NCBI RefSeq assembly: GCF_001510715.1
Contig: NZ_LMTJ01000001.1
Coordinates: 79,409-143,408 of the forward strand
Direction of reading: 5' to 3'
DNA: 64,000 nucleotides
From: Bacillus sp. FJAT-29814
GTDB taxonomy: Bacteria; Bacillota; Bacilli; Bacillales; Cytobacillaceae
This document shows, one piece after another, positions 26,011 through 36,169 of the stretch. Below the pieces are notes generated by a model. The model did not search any database, was not told the DNA's origin, and saw only the letters and a program-made list of their open reading frames with translations. The position numbers and the translations under genes were made by a program. How positions within the stretch are numbered: the first letter of the stretch is position 1; each line of letters opens with the position of its first letter.

Positions 26011-27129
26011 ATGGCAAAAAATTGGTTTCGATCACTTACTATCATTTCCTTAAGCATAGGATTATTACTAATGTCATCCTGTAGTCGGCCAGAAAGCGAA
26101 AGGAAAAGCAAACAGGAAGTCAAAAAGGAAAAAACCCCTCGTGAAGTGTTAGGGTTTTATACAGAACAGGAAGGAACGTATCCTAGCTCCCAACCTACAG
26201 TTGACACGCAATACACCAGTTTAAGCAGCATTGCCCCTTTTTGGTATAAGCTTGATGATAAACGTCCTGGCAGTCTTATAGACTCCGTTACAGCAGAACA
26301 TAAAAAAAAGGTGATTCAGAATGCTCATCAAAAACAACTGAAGGTATATATGGTTGTACATAATCTATTTTATGAAACCGTGGAGACGGGCAAGCAGGTA
26401 GCAAGTAATGTACTCGACAACAATCATAACCGCGATGTTTTCATTCAGACCATACTTAATGAAATAGAACAATTTAAATATGACGGAATCAATATTGACA
26501 TGGAAAATTTGAATTTGACTGACCGTGACTCTTTTAGTCTGATGATTAAAAAATTAACGGATACCCTACATCGTGATGGAAAAATAGTGACTGTTTCGGT
26601 TCCGGCCAACACAGGTGATGCCCGTGCCAATCCCTGGTCACTATGGTTTGATTACGAAAAGCTTGGTCAATATTCAGATGGATTAATGATTATGACGTAC
26701 GATGAACATAATCCTAGAACAAAACCTGGGCCTTCAGCATCAGTCGATTGGACGGAAGCAACGATTCGCTATGCTTTGAAACAGGATGTACCACCATCAA
26801 AAATATTGCTCGGTATCGCTGGTTATGGATGGGACTGGGATACAACCGCTGGCGGAGCCAAGTATAGCTCCTATGAAGAGTTAATCGGCCTGAAAACAAA
26901 ATATAAAGCCAAGGTGAATTGGGATACCCGTTCGCAAACGCCTCATTTCAGTTATGTAGATGAAAAAAATCACAGTCACCAGGTTTGGTTTGAAAATAGC
27001 GATAGTCTGCAGCATAAGCTAGACCTTGTAGAAAAATATAACTTACGGGGAATCGGGATTTGGCGGCTAGGCTTGGAAGACCCAACGTATTGGAAGACCA
27101 TACCGGAGGAAATAACAGTGAAAAAGTGA
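26011..27129 (+). CDS. Glycoside hydrolase family 18 lipoprotein
   Basis: A 372-residue protein with a lipoprotein signal (LGLLLMSSC-type lipobox, Cys about residue 24), a short charged linker, and a GH18 barrel. The catalytic DGINIDMEN (DxxxDxE) is near residue 153; IMTYDEHNP and the late GIGIWRLG are typical of the YaaH/YdhD-like peptidoglycan-active or spore cortex-lytic branch rather than chitinases. It should act outside the membrane, probably on cell-wall or cortex glycan. Confidence 0.85.
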   Translation: MAKNWFRSLTIISLSIGLLLMSSCSRPESERKSKQEVKKEKTPREVLGFYTEQEGTYPSSQPTVDTQYTSLSSIAPFWYKLDDKRPGSLIDSVTAEHKKKVIQNAHQKQLKVYMVVHNLFYETVETGKQVASNVLDNNHNRDVFIQTILNEIEQFKYDGINIDMENLNLTDRDSFSLMIKKLTDTLHRDGKIVTVSVPANTGDARANPWSLWFDYEKLGQYSDGLMIMTYDEHNPRTKPGPSASVDWTEATIRYALKQDVPPSKILLGIAGYGWDWDTTAGGAKYSSYEELIGLKTKYKAKVNWDTRSQTPHFSYVDEKNHSHQVWFENSDSLQHKLDLVEKYNLRGIGIWRLGLEDPTYWKTIPEEITVKK

Positions 27130-27300
27130 ATTCGATTACTCCTTTTCTGCATAATTCTTATATTAACTTCGGTTTTGTAAGGGTTAACTAATCTGAAAAA
27201 ATTTGCTATTTTGAAAAGGGTCCTTTACAAGAAATAATATGGTATCTTTTATAGGAAGTTTTATTCCAAATTTACTATATTATAGATAAAGGAGAACTAT

Positions 27301-28242
27301 ATGCTAGATAAACTTGTTGGGAAAATAGGGCATTATATGTATTTTCGCTATGGTTTTTTTATACTATTATCATTAAGTTTATTACTTAGCATTGTTTTTC
27401 CTCATAATGATAATTTTATCATGTTTGTTATTTCCGTGATTTTTTTAGGGATTGGCTTTTATAATAAACCTGTTTTTTTGATGATTTTTACGGTTCTAGT
27501 GGTTATTTTCAGGTTTAATCTATTGCCATTAGCAGAAGAGAGTTTTATTATTCATTTAGTTTCTTATTTTTTAATTTCCTTTATTTCAGCGGGTGCGATG
27601 TATTATGTTCAGAAAGTCAAAAAGGATGCCTTAGATTTAACCAAGTCGCTTATTAATGCCTTAGATTTTAGGGATACTTATACTTCTGACCATTCTGAAA
27701 ATGTTTCCAGGTACGCTGTTAAAATAGCTGAAAAGATGAACCTTTCTAAAGAGCTGTGCCATGTCATTCAGACAGGGGGCTTATTGCACGACATCGGTAA
27801 GATTGGAATTCCTGAAAACATCTTAACCAAGCCTTCTCCATTAACTTCAGAAGAATATAACATAATTAAGTCACATCCAGTCATTGGCTATGATATGCTC
27901 AAACATGTTGAACGTTTTAAGAAAAATGGTATGTTAGATATTGTTTTATATCATCACGAAAGATATGATGGTAAAGGTTACCCAAAAGGATTAAAAGGCA
28001 CAGATATTCCATTGGCTGCTCGAATTGTCGATGTAGCTGATGCGTTTGATGCGATGATGTCCAAACGTGTTTATAGAAATAAATCGGATTTGGTTGTTGC
28101 CCTTAATGAGATGCGCCGAAATAAAGGAACACAATTTGATCCTGAAGTAGTGGATGCGTTCCTTAGAATAATTCAAGAACAGGGCATAAAAGGGGAGCAC
28201 CTAATAGAGTATGATCACACAAAACGGGCAGCCTTACGATAA
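27301..28242 (+). CDS. Membrane HD-GYP domain protein (probable c-di-GMP phosphodiesterase)
   Basis: A 313-residue protein with five or six N-terminal membrane segments (residues 15-105) and a C-terminal HD-GYP domain from about residue 115: HSENVSRYAVKIA, LLHDIGKIGIP, IIKSHPVIGYDML and HHERYDGKGYPKGLKG. The GYP motif is complete, so c-di-GMP hydrolysis is plausible. There is no obvious sensor beyond the membrane part. The nearby c-di-GMP riboswitch shows that the nucleotide is used in this organism. Confidence 0.88.
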   Translation: MLDKLVGKIGHYMYFRYGFFILLSLSLLLSIVFPHNDNFIMFVISVIFLGIGFYNKPVFLMIFTVLVVIFRFNLLPLAEESFIIHLVSYFLISFISAGAMYYVQKVKKDALDLTKSLINALDFRDTYTSDHSENVSRYAVKIAEKMNLSKELCHVIQTGGLLHDIGKIGIPENILTKPSPLTSEEYNIIKSHPVIGYDMLKHVERFKKNGMLDIVLYHHERYDGKGYPKGLKGTDIPLAARIVDVADAFDAMMSKRVYRNKSDLVVALNEMRRNKGTQFDPEVVDAFLRIIQEQGIKGEHLIEYDHTKRAALR

Positions 28243-28249
28243 TAAGAAT

Positions 28250-28298
28250 AAAGTGCCAGCCACCCTCCAGGAAAAAAGGAAGGTGGCTGGCACTTTAT
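28250..28298. repeat. Dispersed hairpin repeat family 1, copy 1
   Basis: AAAGTGCCAGCCACC pairs with GGTGGCTGGCACTTT, directly after the HD-GYP gene. Likely also works as a terminator. Confidence 0.8.
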
Positions 28299-28397
28299 TT
28301 AGTGGTTAATTTCCCCTGATTTTATTTGCCAGTCTATTTCGATAATTGTTGCTACTATTCTTTTGCCGTGATAATCTTGAGAATATGTGAAATGTAG

Positions 28398-29339
28398 ATG
28401 GGGATGAGGAGTTTGAACATTAAAGCATTTGTGATGGCATCGATTACGATTATCATCTGGGGGTCATCGTTTCCCGTGATCCGGTCGGTATTCCAGGGAG
28501 GATATACACCGGGGCCGCTCATTCTCAGTCGATATCTAATCGCATCTGCACTCTTCGTGATCTTTGCCCTGAGTCCGTGGGTGAAAATTCGGTTGCCTCA
28601 AAAAGAGGATCTTTTAAAGATTACGATTTTAGGATTAGTCGGGATTAGTGTATACCATATCGGGGCGACCTTTGGGGTGCGATACGTATCAGCAGGAACA
28701 GCAGGAATGCTGGTCGCTGCAGCTCCGATTTTTACATCGCTCATTGCGGTGTTTATTTTAAAAGAACGAATGGGTGTGTTCGGCTGGCTAGGGTTGATGC
28801 TCGGATTTATCGGCATTGGCGTCATTTCGATTGGGTCATCAGGACCTGCCTCCGGGAGTACACTGGGTGTTCTACTGCTTCTGATGGCGGCTGCCGCAAC
28901 TGCCGTGCTGTTCGCGTATCAGAAGCCGCTTTTAAGCCGTTATTCATCGATGGAATTAACAGCGTATTTTACTTGGATTGGGACGATTCCTTTTGTCATC
29001 TTTTTTCCGGGGCTGCTCCATGAGATTCAACATGCCACAGTAGCGGCACATCTATCCACACTTTATATCGGGCTTTTCCCAACCGCTATCGCGTATGTCA
29101 CATGGGGGATGGCTCTGTCTGCCGGGAAATCCAGCTCCGTCACAAGTATGTTATATCTTGAACCGCTAATTGTCATCCTGGTTGCCTGGCTATGGTTGAA
29201 TGAATGGCCAAACGCCGCTTCTCTCATTGGCGGAATCATTGCCATTGCGGGTGTCATCGTGATCAACATGCTTGGTTCAAAACAACAATCCCCTGCAATC
29301 GAAACGCAAGGGGTCAACAACGTCAGTCCTCCTATATAA
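28398..29339 (+). CDS. DMT-superfamily (EamA) transporter
   Basis: A 313-residue protein with ten predicted transmembrane segments in two EamA repeats; WGSSFPVIRSVFQ near the start, GTAGMLVAAAPIFTSLIA near residue 97 and SSVTSMLYLEPLIVILVA near 247 are typical. Such proteins export metabolites or amino acids; the substrate is unknown. ATG 28398 is used; an internal TTG at 28413 after GATGAGGAG is too close to that sequence to be preferred. Confidence 0.85.
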   Translation: MGMRSLNIKAFVMASITIIIWGSSFPVIRSVFQGGYTPGPLILSRYLIASALFVIFALSPWVKIRLPQKEDLLKITILGLVGISVYHIGATFGVRYVSAGTAGMLVAAAPIFTSLIAVFILKERMGVFGWLGLMLGFIGIGVISIGSSGPASGSTLGVLLLLMAAAATAVLFAYQKPLLSRYSSMELTAYFTWIGTIPFVIFFPGLLHEIQHATVAAHLSTLYIGLFPTAIAYVTWGMALSAGKSSSVTSMLYLEPLIVILVAWLWLNEWPNAASLIGGIIAIAGVIVINMLGSKQQSPAIETQGVNNVSPPI

Positions 29340-29344
29340 ATAAA

Positions 29345-29391
29345 AGTGCCGGGCGCTACCCAGAAAATGAGTAGGTGCCTGGCATTTTTTT
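29345..29391. repeat. Dispersed hairpin repeat family 1, copy 2
   Basis: AGTGCCGGGCGCTACC ... GGTGCCTGGCATTTTTTT after the EamA gene; same layout and inner CAGAAAATG as copy 4. Confidence 0.8.
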
Positions 29392-29435
29392 GTTTATTGA
29401 TAGACCCATTGGTTGTATGCTATAGTAAAAAATAA

Positions 29436-29494
29436 CTTATTAAACAATTTTAATAAGCTATTTTATTGCATACTTATTAAAGGGGTTTAATAAG
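29436..29494. promoter_or_regulatory. Twin perfect operators before the MFS gene
   Basis: Two copies of the palindrome CTTATTAAA-N4-TTTAATAAG, at 29436-29457 and 29473-29494, with 37 bases between centres. Identical arms and different N4 spacers (CAAT and GGGG) point to a dimeric repressor binding twice. No regulator gene is adjacent. Confidence 0.8.
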
Positions 29495-29511
29495 TTTTAG
29501 AGGTGAATCAA

Positions 29512-29541
29512 ATGAGTGAATTAGTTTTGCAAAAATATTAA
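29512..29541 (+). CDS. Possible nine-residue leader peptide
   Basis: ATG 29512 follows AGAGGTGAATCA and encodes MSELVLQKY before a TAA, 19 bases upstream of the MFS start. It may be a leader peptide or a remnant of an older gene start; nothing more can be said. Confidence 0.25.
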   Translation: MSELVLQKY

Positions 29542-29560
29542 CGACAAGCGAGGCTTACAT

Positions 29561-30775
29561 ATGACAACCATCCTTTTAATCATTATTTATTTGGCGTTTA
29601 TCAGCTTAGGGCTGCCTGATTCCTTGTTGGGGGCTGCGTGGCCTGTGATGCAAACGGACCTAGGGGCGCCACTTGAGACGGCGGGACTACTTTTTATGAC
29701 GATTGCGGGTGGTACCATACTCTCGAGCTTAGTTAGTGGGAAGGTACTGAAACGGTTCGGTACCGGCAAAGTCACCGTAGTGAGCGTCTTCATGACAACA
29801 GCTGCGCTACTGGGGTTTCATTTTGCGCCCTCAGTTGGTTGGTTTATTGTATGCGCCATCCCACTGGGACTGGGAGCAGGAGCTGTTGATGCGGGTTTAA
29901 ACGATTATGTTTCGATCCATTATAAAGCCCATCACATGAGCTGGTTACATTGTTTTTGGGGAGTCGGAGCTACACTTGGGCCAATCATTATGGCTCAGTT
30001 TATGTCAGGTCAAGATGCTTGGAGAAGTGGATATTTTTCTATAGCTGGAATTCAGTTTGGGTTAGTCATCATCCTTCTCGCCACTCTACCCCTATGGAAC
30101 AGAGTGGCAAAAAACAACTCTATCACGGTAGAGTCCGAAGTTGAAACAAGTATAATTGTGGATGAAAATGTGAAACCAATAAAAATAAAAGGCGTGAAAC
30201 TGGCTCTTGCCTCCTTCTTGTTCTATTGTGGGGTTGAAGCAACAATGGGACTTTGGGGAAGCAGTTTCTTGGTTAATATCAAAGGCTTAAGCGCGGCAAC
30301 TGCTGCACAGTGGGTTTCCTTCTATTACGCCGGAATCACAATTGGCAGATTCGTAACCGGTTTTATTACCTTTAAAACGACGAATCGAACCCTTATTCGA
30401 GGGGGACAAATGCTCGCATTAACGGGTGCGATTATTCTATTTTTACCATTGCCGGCCACTTTTTCTCTAGTTGGTTTTATTATCGTGGGACTGGGTTTGG
30501 CACCAATCTTTCCGTGTATGCTGCATGAAACACCTGCACGTTTCGGGAAAAAACATTCTCAGACGATTATGGGCTATCAAATGGCAGTTGCCTATACAGG
30601 AACTACCTTCTTGCCGCCACTTCTAGGGTTCATTGCGTCTCGTTCAACGATTGGAATTTTCCCAATCTGCATGGTAATGTTTGTGGCAGTCATGCTGCTA
30701 AGCTCAGAAAAATTAAACAGTTTATTAAGTAAGAAGTATGTTACTGAAGAGTTGAACACGTCCATTAGCAAATGA
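29561..30775 (+). CDS. MFS transporter
   Basis: A 404-residue protein with twelve predicted transmembrane segments. LGLPDSLLGAAWPVMQTDLG near the N-terminus and VDAGLNDYVSIHY with LHCFWGVGATLGP near residues 106-140 place it with the FucP-like/sugar-type MFS branch. The substrate is unknown. The ribosome binding site is weak (GCGAGG). The twin operators upstream imply tight repression. Confidence 0.85.
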   Translation: MTTILLIIIYLAFISLGLPDSLLGAAWPVMQTDLGAPLETAGLLFMTIAGGTILSSLVSGKVLKRFGTGKVTVVSVFMTTAALLGFHFAPSVGWFIVCAIPLGLGAGAVDAGLNDYVSIHYKAHHMSWLHCFWGVGATLGPIIMAQFMSGQDAWRSGYFSIAGIQFGLVIILLATLPLWNRVAKNNSITVESEVETSIIVDENVKPIKIKGVKLALASFLFYCGVEATMGLWGSSFLVNIKGLSAATAAQWVSFYYAGITIGRFVTGFITFKTTNRTLIRGGQMLALTGAIILFLPLPATFSLVGFIIVGLGLAPIFPCMLHETPARFGKKHSQTIMGYQMAVAYTGTTFLPPLLGFIASRSTIGIFPICMVMFVAVMLLSSEKLNSLLSKKYVTEELNTSISK

Positions 30776-30810
30776 TGAAATAACCGCATAGCCTCACAAT
30801 TTGAAATAGG

Positions 30811-30840
30811 AAACTTGCCATTCTGCGGCAAGTTTTTTTG
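30811..30840 (+). terminator. Terminator after the MFS gene
   Basis: AACTTGCC pairs with GGCAAGTT, followed by TTTTTTG. Confidence 0.85.
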
Positions 30841-30932
30841 ATATTATTAAAAAGCTTTACCATTAATTACAAAAAAGAAAGGGTTTACAGCAATAGTAGG
30901 ATAGGGGTAGAATGTAGTTGTTCGCAAAACGA

Positions 30933-30953
30933 GTTAGACGTCTGACATCTAAC
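30933..30953. promoter_or_regulatory. Operator-like palindrome upstream of the nucleoside operon
   Basis: GTTAGACGTC-T-GACATCTAAC is an almost perfect palindrome about 70 bases before pdp. TnAGAyGTCnnACnTCTnA-type dyads are usual for GntR-family regulators. Confidence 0.55.
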
Positions 30954-31019
30954 CTTTGAATTCTGGTATTTAATTTCTATACAACATCAAATGATTTTTT
31001 TAAAAAGAGGTGCGCTTCC

Positions 31020-32321
31020 ATGAGAATGGTTGATGTAATTGAGAAAAAACGGGATGGTTACGAATTAACCAAAGAAGAAATTCAATTCTTAATAAACGGG
31101 TTTACAAAAGGCGATATTCCTGATTACCAAATGTCAGCCTTTGCGATGGCTGTGTTTTTTCAGGGAATGACGAAAGAGGAACGCGTTTATTTAACGGAGG
31201 CGATGGTCCAATCCGGTGATCAAATTGACCTCTCAAGAATTGAAGGCATCAAGGTAGATAAGCATAGCACCGGTGGAGTTGGCGATACAACAACTCTTGT
31301 GCTGGCACCGCTTGTTGCCTCTGTTGGCGTACCAGTAGCAAAAATGTCAGGAAGAGGCTTAGGCCATACTGGTGGTACCATTGACAAATTGGAATCCATT
31401 GAGGGATTTCATGTGGAAATATCAAACGATGAATTTATGCAATTAATGAATCAAAATAAAGTAGCTGTCATTGGTCAGAGCGGGAATTTAACACCTGCGG
31501 ATAAAAAGCTATATGCACTTAGAGATGTAACCGCAACGGTTGACTCCATTCCGCTGATTGCCAGCTCGATCATGAGCAAGAAAATTGCCGCAGGGGCGGA
31601 TGCCATTGTTCTGGATGTCAAAACAGGTAGCGGAGCATTCATGAAAAATCTTGACGATGCAAAAGATTTAGCCCAAACGATGGTAGAAATCGGTAAAGGC
31701 GTCGGCCGTAAAACAAAGGCGATCATATCCGATATGAGCCAGCCGCTCGGATTTGCAGTCGGCAATGCTCTTGAAGTAAAGGAAGCCATTGACACGCTAA
31801 AAGGGCAAGGACCGGAAGATTTACATGAACTCTGTTTGACTCTTGGAAGCCATATGGTTGTATTGGCTGAAAAAGCTACTGATTTCAACGAGGCGCGTAA
31901 AATGCTAGTAGAATCGATTCACAACGGGCAGGCATTACAAACCTTTAAAACCTTCCTAGCGGCACAAGGAGGAGATGCATCGGTTGTAGATGATCCCACT
32001 AAACTTCCAACAGCTTCCTATATGATTGAAGTTCCGGCTAAATCCTCAGGCTATGTAGCCGAAATCACCGCGGAAACAGTTGGAACTGCGGCCATGATGT
32101 TGGGTGCTGGACGTGCTACAAAAGAATCTGTCATTGATTTGGCAGTAGGCGTTGTTCTTCATAAGAAAGTAGGAGATCAGGTCGAGGCAGGAGAATCCCT
32201 GGTTACGATTCATAGCAACAAAGAAAACGTTCAGGAAGTAATCGAAAAAATTTACTCGGCTTATAAAGTGACAGATGAAAAAGTAGAACAACCTACACTC
32301 ATCTATACAGAAATTCATTAA
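31020..32321 (+). CDS. pdp: Pyrimidine-nucleoside phosphorylase
   Basis: A 433-residue enzyme with the family signature [20 protein letters not shown] near residue 81 and the [18 protein letters not shown] block. It splits uridine, deoxyuridine and thymidine with phosphate. Length matches Bacillus Pdp. First gene of the salvage operon pdp-deoC-cdd-nupC; the ATG follows AAGAGGTGCG. DeoC, 19 bases downstream, uses the deoxyribose phosphate after isomerisation. Confidence 0.95.
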   Translation: MRMVDVIEKKRDGYELTKEEIQFLINGFTKGDIPDYQMSAFAMAVFFQGMTKEERVYLTEAMVQSGDQIDLSRIEGIKVDKHSTGGVGDTTTLVLAPLVASVGVPVAKMSGRGLGHTGGTIDKLESIEGFHVEISNDEFMQLMNQNKVAVIGQSGNLTPADKKLYALRDVTATVDSIPLIASSIMSKKIAAGADAIVLDVKTGSGAFMKNLDDAKDLAQTMVEIGKGVGRKTKAIISDMSQPLGFAVGNALEVKEAIDTLKGQGPEDLHELCLTLGSHMVVLAEKATDFNEARKMLVESIHNGQALQTFKTFLAAQGGDASVVDDPTKLPTASYMIEVPAKSSGYVAEITAETVGTAAMMLGAGRATKESVIDLAVGVVLHKKVGDQVEAGESLVTIHSNKENVQEVIEKIYSAYKVTDEKVEQPTLIYTEIH

Positions 32322-32340
32322 TCTGCAAAGGAAGAGAAGC

Positions 32341-33015
32341 ATGACAAAAAATATAGCACAAATGATCGATCATACCTTATTAAAAGCGGATGCCACAGAG
32401 GTGGAAGTCACTACATTGCTTGAAGAAGCAAAACAATATAAATTTGCCTCCGTTTGCATTAATCCAACGTGGGTAAAAACAGCAGCAGAATTTCTTCGTG
32501 CTACTCCGGAAGTGAAAGTCTGCACGGTTATTGGCTTTCCGCTCGGGGCAACAACGCCTGAAGTGAAAGCATTTGAAACAAAAAATGTGATTGAAAATGG
32601 CGCCACAGAAGTAGATATGGTGATCAATATTGGCGCATTAAAAGATAAACAATATGATTTGGTCGAAAAGGACATCAAAGCAGTAGTTGATGCTGCGAAA
32701 GGGAATGCATTAACGAAAGTGATTATAGAAGCATGCCTTTTGACAGATGAGGAAAAAGTAAAAGCTTGTCAATTAGCCGTAAAAGCTGGGGCCAACTTTG
32801 TCAAAACTTCTACCGGTTTTTCCACTGGCGGCGCGACGGTAGAAGATATCACTCTTATGAGAAAAACAGTTGGGCCGGAAATTGGCGTAAAAGCTTCCGG
32901 GGGCATCAGAAGCCTGGAAGACGCTGAAGCCATGATCAAAGCGGGGGCTACACGAATTGGGGCCAGTTCAGGTGTGAAGATCGTAAATGGAGAAACATCA
33001 TCATCTGCTTACTAG
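32341..33015 (+). CDS. deoC: Deoxyribose-phosphate aldolase
   Basis: A 224-residue class I aldolase with the Schiff-base lysine (Lys155) in [11 protein letters not shown], plus MIDHTLLK and IGFPLG near the N-terminus. It converts deoxyribose 5-phosphate to glyceraldehyde 3-phosphate and acetaldehyde. GGAAGAGA precedes the ATG. It lies in the middle of the salvage operon. Confidence 0.95.
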   Translation: MTKNIAQMIDHTLLKADATEVEVTTLLEEAKQYKFASVCINPTWVKTAAEFLRATPEVKVCTVIGFPLGATTPEVKAFETKNVIENGATEVDMVINIGALKDKQYDLVEKDIKAVVDAAKGNALTKVIIEACLLTDEEKVKACQLAVKAGANFVKTSTGFSTGGATVEDITLMRKTVGPEIGVKASGGIRSLEDAEAMIKAGATRIGASSGVKIVNGETSSSAY

Positions 33016-33026
33016 AAAACAGCTAA

Positions 33027-33048
33027 AGGCTGGTCTTATGGCCAGCCT
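33027..33048 (+). other. Intercistronic hairpin between deoC and cdd
   Basis: AGGCTGG and CCAGCCT form a strong stem with an eight-base loop. There is no T-run, so it is more likely an RNA-stability or processing element than a terminator. Confidence 0.55.
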
Positions 33049-33068
33049 GGTTACTCAAACATATTTGA

Positions 33069-33482
<414 letters not shown>

Positions 33483-33545
33483 ATTTTTTGTTCATGATGG
33501 AAGCGAATACAACTATAGATTATTACACCTTTTGGAGGACTAACA

Positions 33546-34727
33546 ATGAAATACATTATTGCAATTATTGGACTGCTTGTTGTTTTTGCACTGGCATACT
33601 TGGTAAGCAATAATCGGAAGAACATCAAAATAAAACCGATTATTCTTATGGTCATTATTCAAATGATATTGGCAACGTTATTATTAAATACCACTTTGGG
33701 CCTAGGATTAATTAAAGGATTTGCCGGGGTCTTTAATAAATTATTGGAATATGCAAATGCCGGGGTAACGTTTGTGTTCGGCGGAATGACCAATGAAGGA
33801 GCTTTTCCATTCTTCCTAAATGTATTGCTGCCGATCGTGTTTATTTCGGTGCTAATTGGAATATTCCAGTACTTGAAAATCCTGCCGTTTATTATGAGAC
33901 TAATTGGTTTATTACTCAGCAAAGTGAATGGCATGGGGAAATTGGAATCTTATAACGCGGTTGCTTCGGCGATGATTGGTCAATCTGAAGTGTTTATTAC
34001 GGTGAAAAAGCAGCTGGGTCTCTTGCCTGCCCATCGTTTATATACTCTTTGTGCATCCGCGATGTCCACCGTTTCTATGTCAATTGTCGGTGCTTATATG
34101 ACCATGATTGAACCAAGATACGTGGTCACTGCACTTGTTCTGAATTTATTTGGCGGTTTTATTATCACTTCTATTATTAACCCTTATAAGGTGGATCCAA
34201 GCGAGGATATTCTGGAGATTCAGGACGTAGAAAAGCAAAGCTTTTTCGAAATGTTAGGTGAATACATCTTGGATGGTTTTAAAGTAGCCGTGATTGTCGG
34301 TGCCATGTTAATTGGATTTGTTGCTTTAATGGCTGCGATTAATAATGTTTTTGATTTAGTTTTCCATATTACATTCCAAGAGATATTAGGATATATCTTT
34401 TCACCGATTGCGTTTATCATGGGAATTCCATTTTCAGAGGCGGTACAAGCAGGCGGGATCATGGCCTCTAAGCTTGTAACGAATGAGTTTGTAGCTATGA
34501 TGGACCTGGCAAAAGTAGCTGAATCCTTTAGCGCTCGTACATTAGGAATTATTTCTGTTTTCCTTGTTTCATTTGCCAACTTCTCATCAATCGGAATTAT
34601 AGCTGGAGCAGTAAAAAGTCTTAATGAGAAAAAAGGTAACGTTGTGGCCAAATTTGGTTTAAAACTTTTATATGGTGCCACTTTAGTAAGTGTATTATCG
34701 GGTGTCGTAGTAAGTATCGTTTTATAA
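33546..34727 (+). CDS. nupC: Concentrative nucleoside transporter, NupC type
   Basis: A 393-residue membrane protein with about ten hydrophobic segments and CNT-family sequences [23 protein letters not shown] near residue 130 and [14 protein letters not shown] near 310. It imports pyrimidine nucleosides with a cation. Last gene of the salvage operon; TTTGGAGG precedes the ATG and a terminator follows. Confidence 0.92.
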   Translation: MKYIIAIIGLLVVFALAYLVSNNRKNIKIKPIILMVIIQMILATLLLNTTLGLGLIKGFAGVFNKLLEYANAGVTFVFGGMTNEGAFPFFLNVLLPIVFISVLIGIFQYLKILPFIMRLIGLLLSKVNGMGKLESYNAVASAMIGQSEVFITVKKQLGLLPAHRLYTLCASAMSTVSMSIVGAYMTMIEPRYVVTALVLNLFGGFIITSIINPYKVDPSEDILEIQDVEKQSFFEMLGEYILDGFKVAVIVGAMLIGFVALMAAINNVFDLVFHITFQEILGYIFSPIAFIMGIPFSEAVQAGGIMASKLVTNEFVAMMDLAKVAESFSARTLGIISVFLVSFANFSSIGIIAGAVKSLNEKKGNVVAKFGLKLLYGATLVSVLSGVVVSIVL

Positions 34728-34735
34728 ATTAGAGA

Positions 34736-34783
34736 AAAAGCAATTTTCATCCTTTAAAGGATTGAAAACTGCTTTTTCCTTTT
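34736..34783 (+). terminator. Terminator of the nucleoside salvage operon
   Basis: A long hairpin (AAAAAGCAATTTTCATCC paired with GGATTGAAAACTGCTTTTT) with a T-rich tail. Confidence 0.88.
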
Positions 34784-34799
34784 TGAAGGAGGGAAGGTT

Positions 34800-34832
34800 G
34801 TGGGGAAATTTTTGCCACAACAAAAAATATGA
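34800..34832 (+). CDS. Short upstream ORF overlapping the amiS-like start
   Basis: GTG 34800, preceded by GAAGGAGGG, opens MGKFLPQQKI and stops at TGA 34830-34832. The stop overlaps the ATG of the channel gene (ATGA), which has no ribosome binding site of its own. GTTGTGG and CCACAAC within the ORF form a hairpin (34797-34821). This looks like a translational-coupling leader. Confidence 0.55.
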   Translation: MGKFLPQQKI

Positions 34833-35446
34833 GTTTCGTCGGATTATTTCTTTCGGGAGCAGTTTTATTTCTAAATGGTTTGATGCTAACAGGCAAAGCA
34901 GAAGCAAAAAGTGTTGGGGTCTTTAATCTGTTTGTAGGCGTCATACAAGTGATTATTCCGTTTTATTTACTTATGGTTTCGGATCAAAATCATTGGGACT
35001 TATATAGTAATGGCGTGATCTTTTTATTTGGTTTAACCTTTTTGTACGTTGGGGTTACCGCGTTGAAAGGACTTGATGGCAGGGGACTCGGTTGGTTTAG
35101 TTTATGGGTGGCGATCATAGCGGTTGTCTATACGTTAACATCGATCATCCAATTCCATGATGCCGTTAGTGCGATTACATGGGGAATGTGGGCTTTTCTG
35201 TGGTTTTTATTCTTTTTGTCCAATTCACTGCAAATGAAGATTGACCATTATCTTGGGAAGGTTGCTATCATTCAATCATGGGTCACACTAACGATCCCGG
35301 CCTTATTGTATTTTTTGGGTATATGGAATACACCTGTTGTCAATCAAATATGGCTGATTGTTTTAATCGGATCCATCGTTTATTTTTGCCTGGGTTTATT
35401 TAAATTTAGGTTATTTATTCCGTTTGCCCATACAGAAAAAGAATAA
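34829..35446 (+). CDS. AmiS/UreI-family channel
   Basis: A 205-residue protein with six or seven membrane segments. The start SFVGLFLSGAVLFLNGLMLTG and the block FGLTFLYVGVTALKGLDGRGLGW near residue 70 are characteristic of AmiS/UreI, which carry urea or short amides. No urease or amidase gene is in the window. Translation probably depends on the overlapping leader ORF. Confidence 0.85.
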   Translation: MSFVGLFLSGAVLFLNGLMLTGKAEAKSVGVFNLFVGVIQVIIPFYLLMVSDQNHWDLYSNGVIFLFGLTFLYVGVTALKGLDGRGLGWFSLWVAIIAVVYTLTSIIQFHDAVSAITWGMWAFLWFLFFLSNSLQMKIDHYLGKVAIIQSWVTLTIPALLYFLGIWNTPVVNQIWLIVLIGSIVYFCLGLFKFRLFIPFAHTEKE

Positions 35447-35507
35447 AGAGACAAAGTGGCATAAACCTTTTGGGTGTATTTTTTTGGCAAAATGCAATGG
35501 TTCAAAC

Positions 35508-35560
35508 AAAAGCCTTGCACAGTTGAAATCGTGGGATTTTTTTACTGTGCAGGGCCTGTT
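35508..35560. terminator. Hairpin between convergent genes
   Basis: GCCTTGCACAGT pairs with ACTGTGCAGGGC around a T-rich loop. It lies between the channel gene and the minus-strand gene and may end both transcripts. Confidence 0.6.
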
Positions 35561-35616
35561 TGCTTTTAAGGCCAATAATGGTTCTAGAAAATCAAATGCA
35601 AATAATCAGTCAATGA

Positions 35617-35916
35617 TTAAAGCTTCCAAGAAGGGAAGTCATTGTCTTTTTGGTTTTCATATTCCTTCATCCTGGAGTATGGGTTTCCTAGCTTGCTCAC
35701 AATGGCCCCTTGAGGGCTCGATGGTGCTTCAGTACCTTTTAGTTCCTCTAATTGATTCGTTGCAAACATATTGGCAATAACAGCCAACCCTTCAATAGTG
35801 TCCATTAATTCAGGATTGTCATTGTTGTACTTTCTCGCAATGGAGTAAATGTAATCTAGTCTATTTTTGATCATCTTCAATGTATCGATATCGAACTTTA
35901 CTTGTCCGTTTATCAT
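35617..35916 (-). CDS. Hypothetical 99-residue protein
   Basis: A mainly helical, soluble protein (KFDIDTLKMIKNRLDYIYSI, ELMDTIEGLAVIANMFATNQ) with a polar tail. ATG 35916 follows AAGGAGTGG, a good ribosome binding site, which supports a real gene. No family recognised; no neighbours on the same strand. Confidence 0.65.
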   Translation of the reverse strand: MINGQVKFDIDTLKMIKNRLDYIYSIARKYNNDNPELMDTIEGLAVIANMFATNQLEELKGTEAPSSPQGAIVSKLGNPYSRMKEYENQKDNDFPSWKL

Positions 35917-36169
35917 ATTGTTCCACTCCTTATCCTTAACTTTATGCGAAGAAACTGAATCTGGAACAATAAATTTTAATTGTCCTATTTCGGGCCAAAA
36001 TTTCTAAAAAACTTCCTACGAAATGAAATACAAATTTTATCGCATTTTTGTTTGAAAAAGGGCAATAAAAATATTGACAATAAATAATTAGGGGTGATAA
36101 AATAATAAGTTTGATATAAAAAATATATGTGATATAATAAAGAGGATTTCAAATTTCGGAGGTGTTTAG

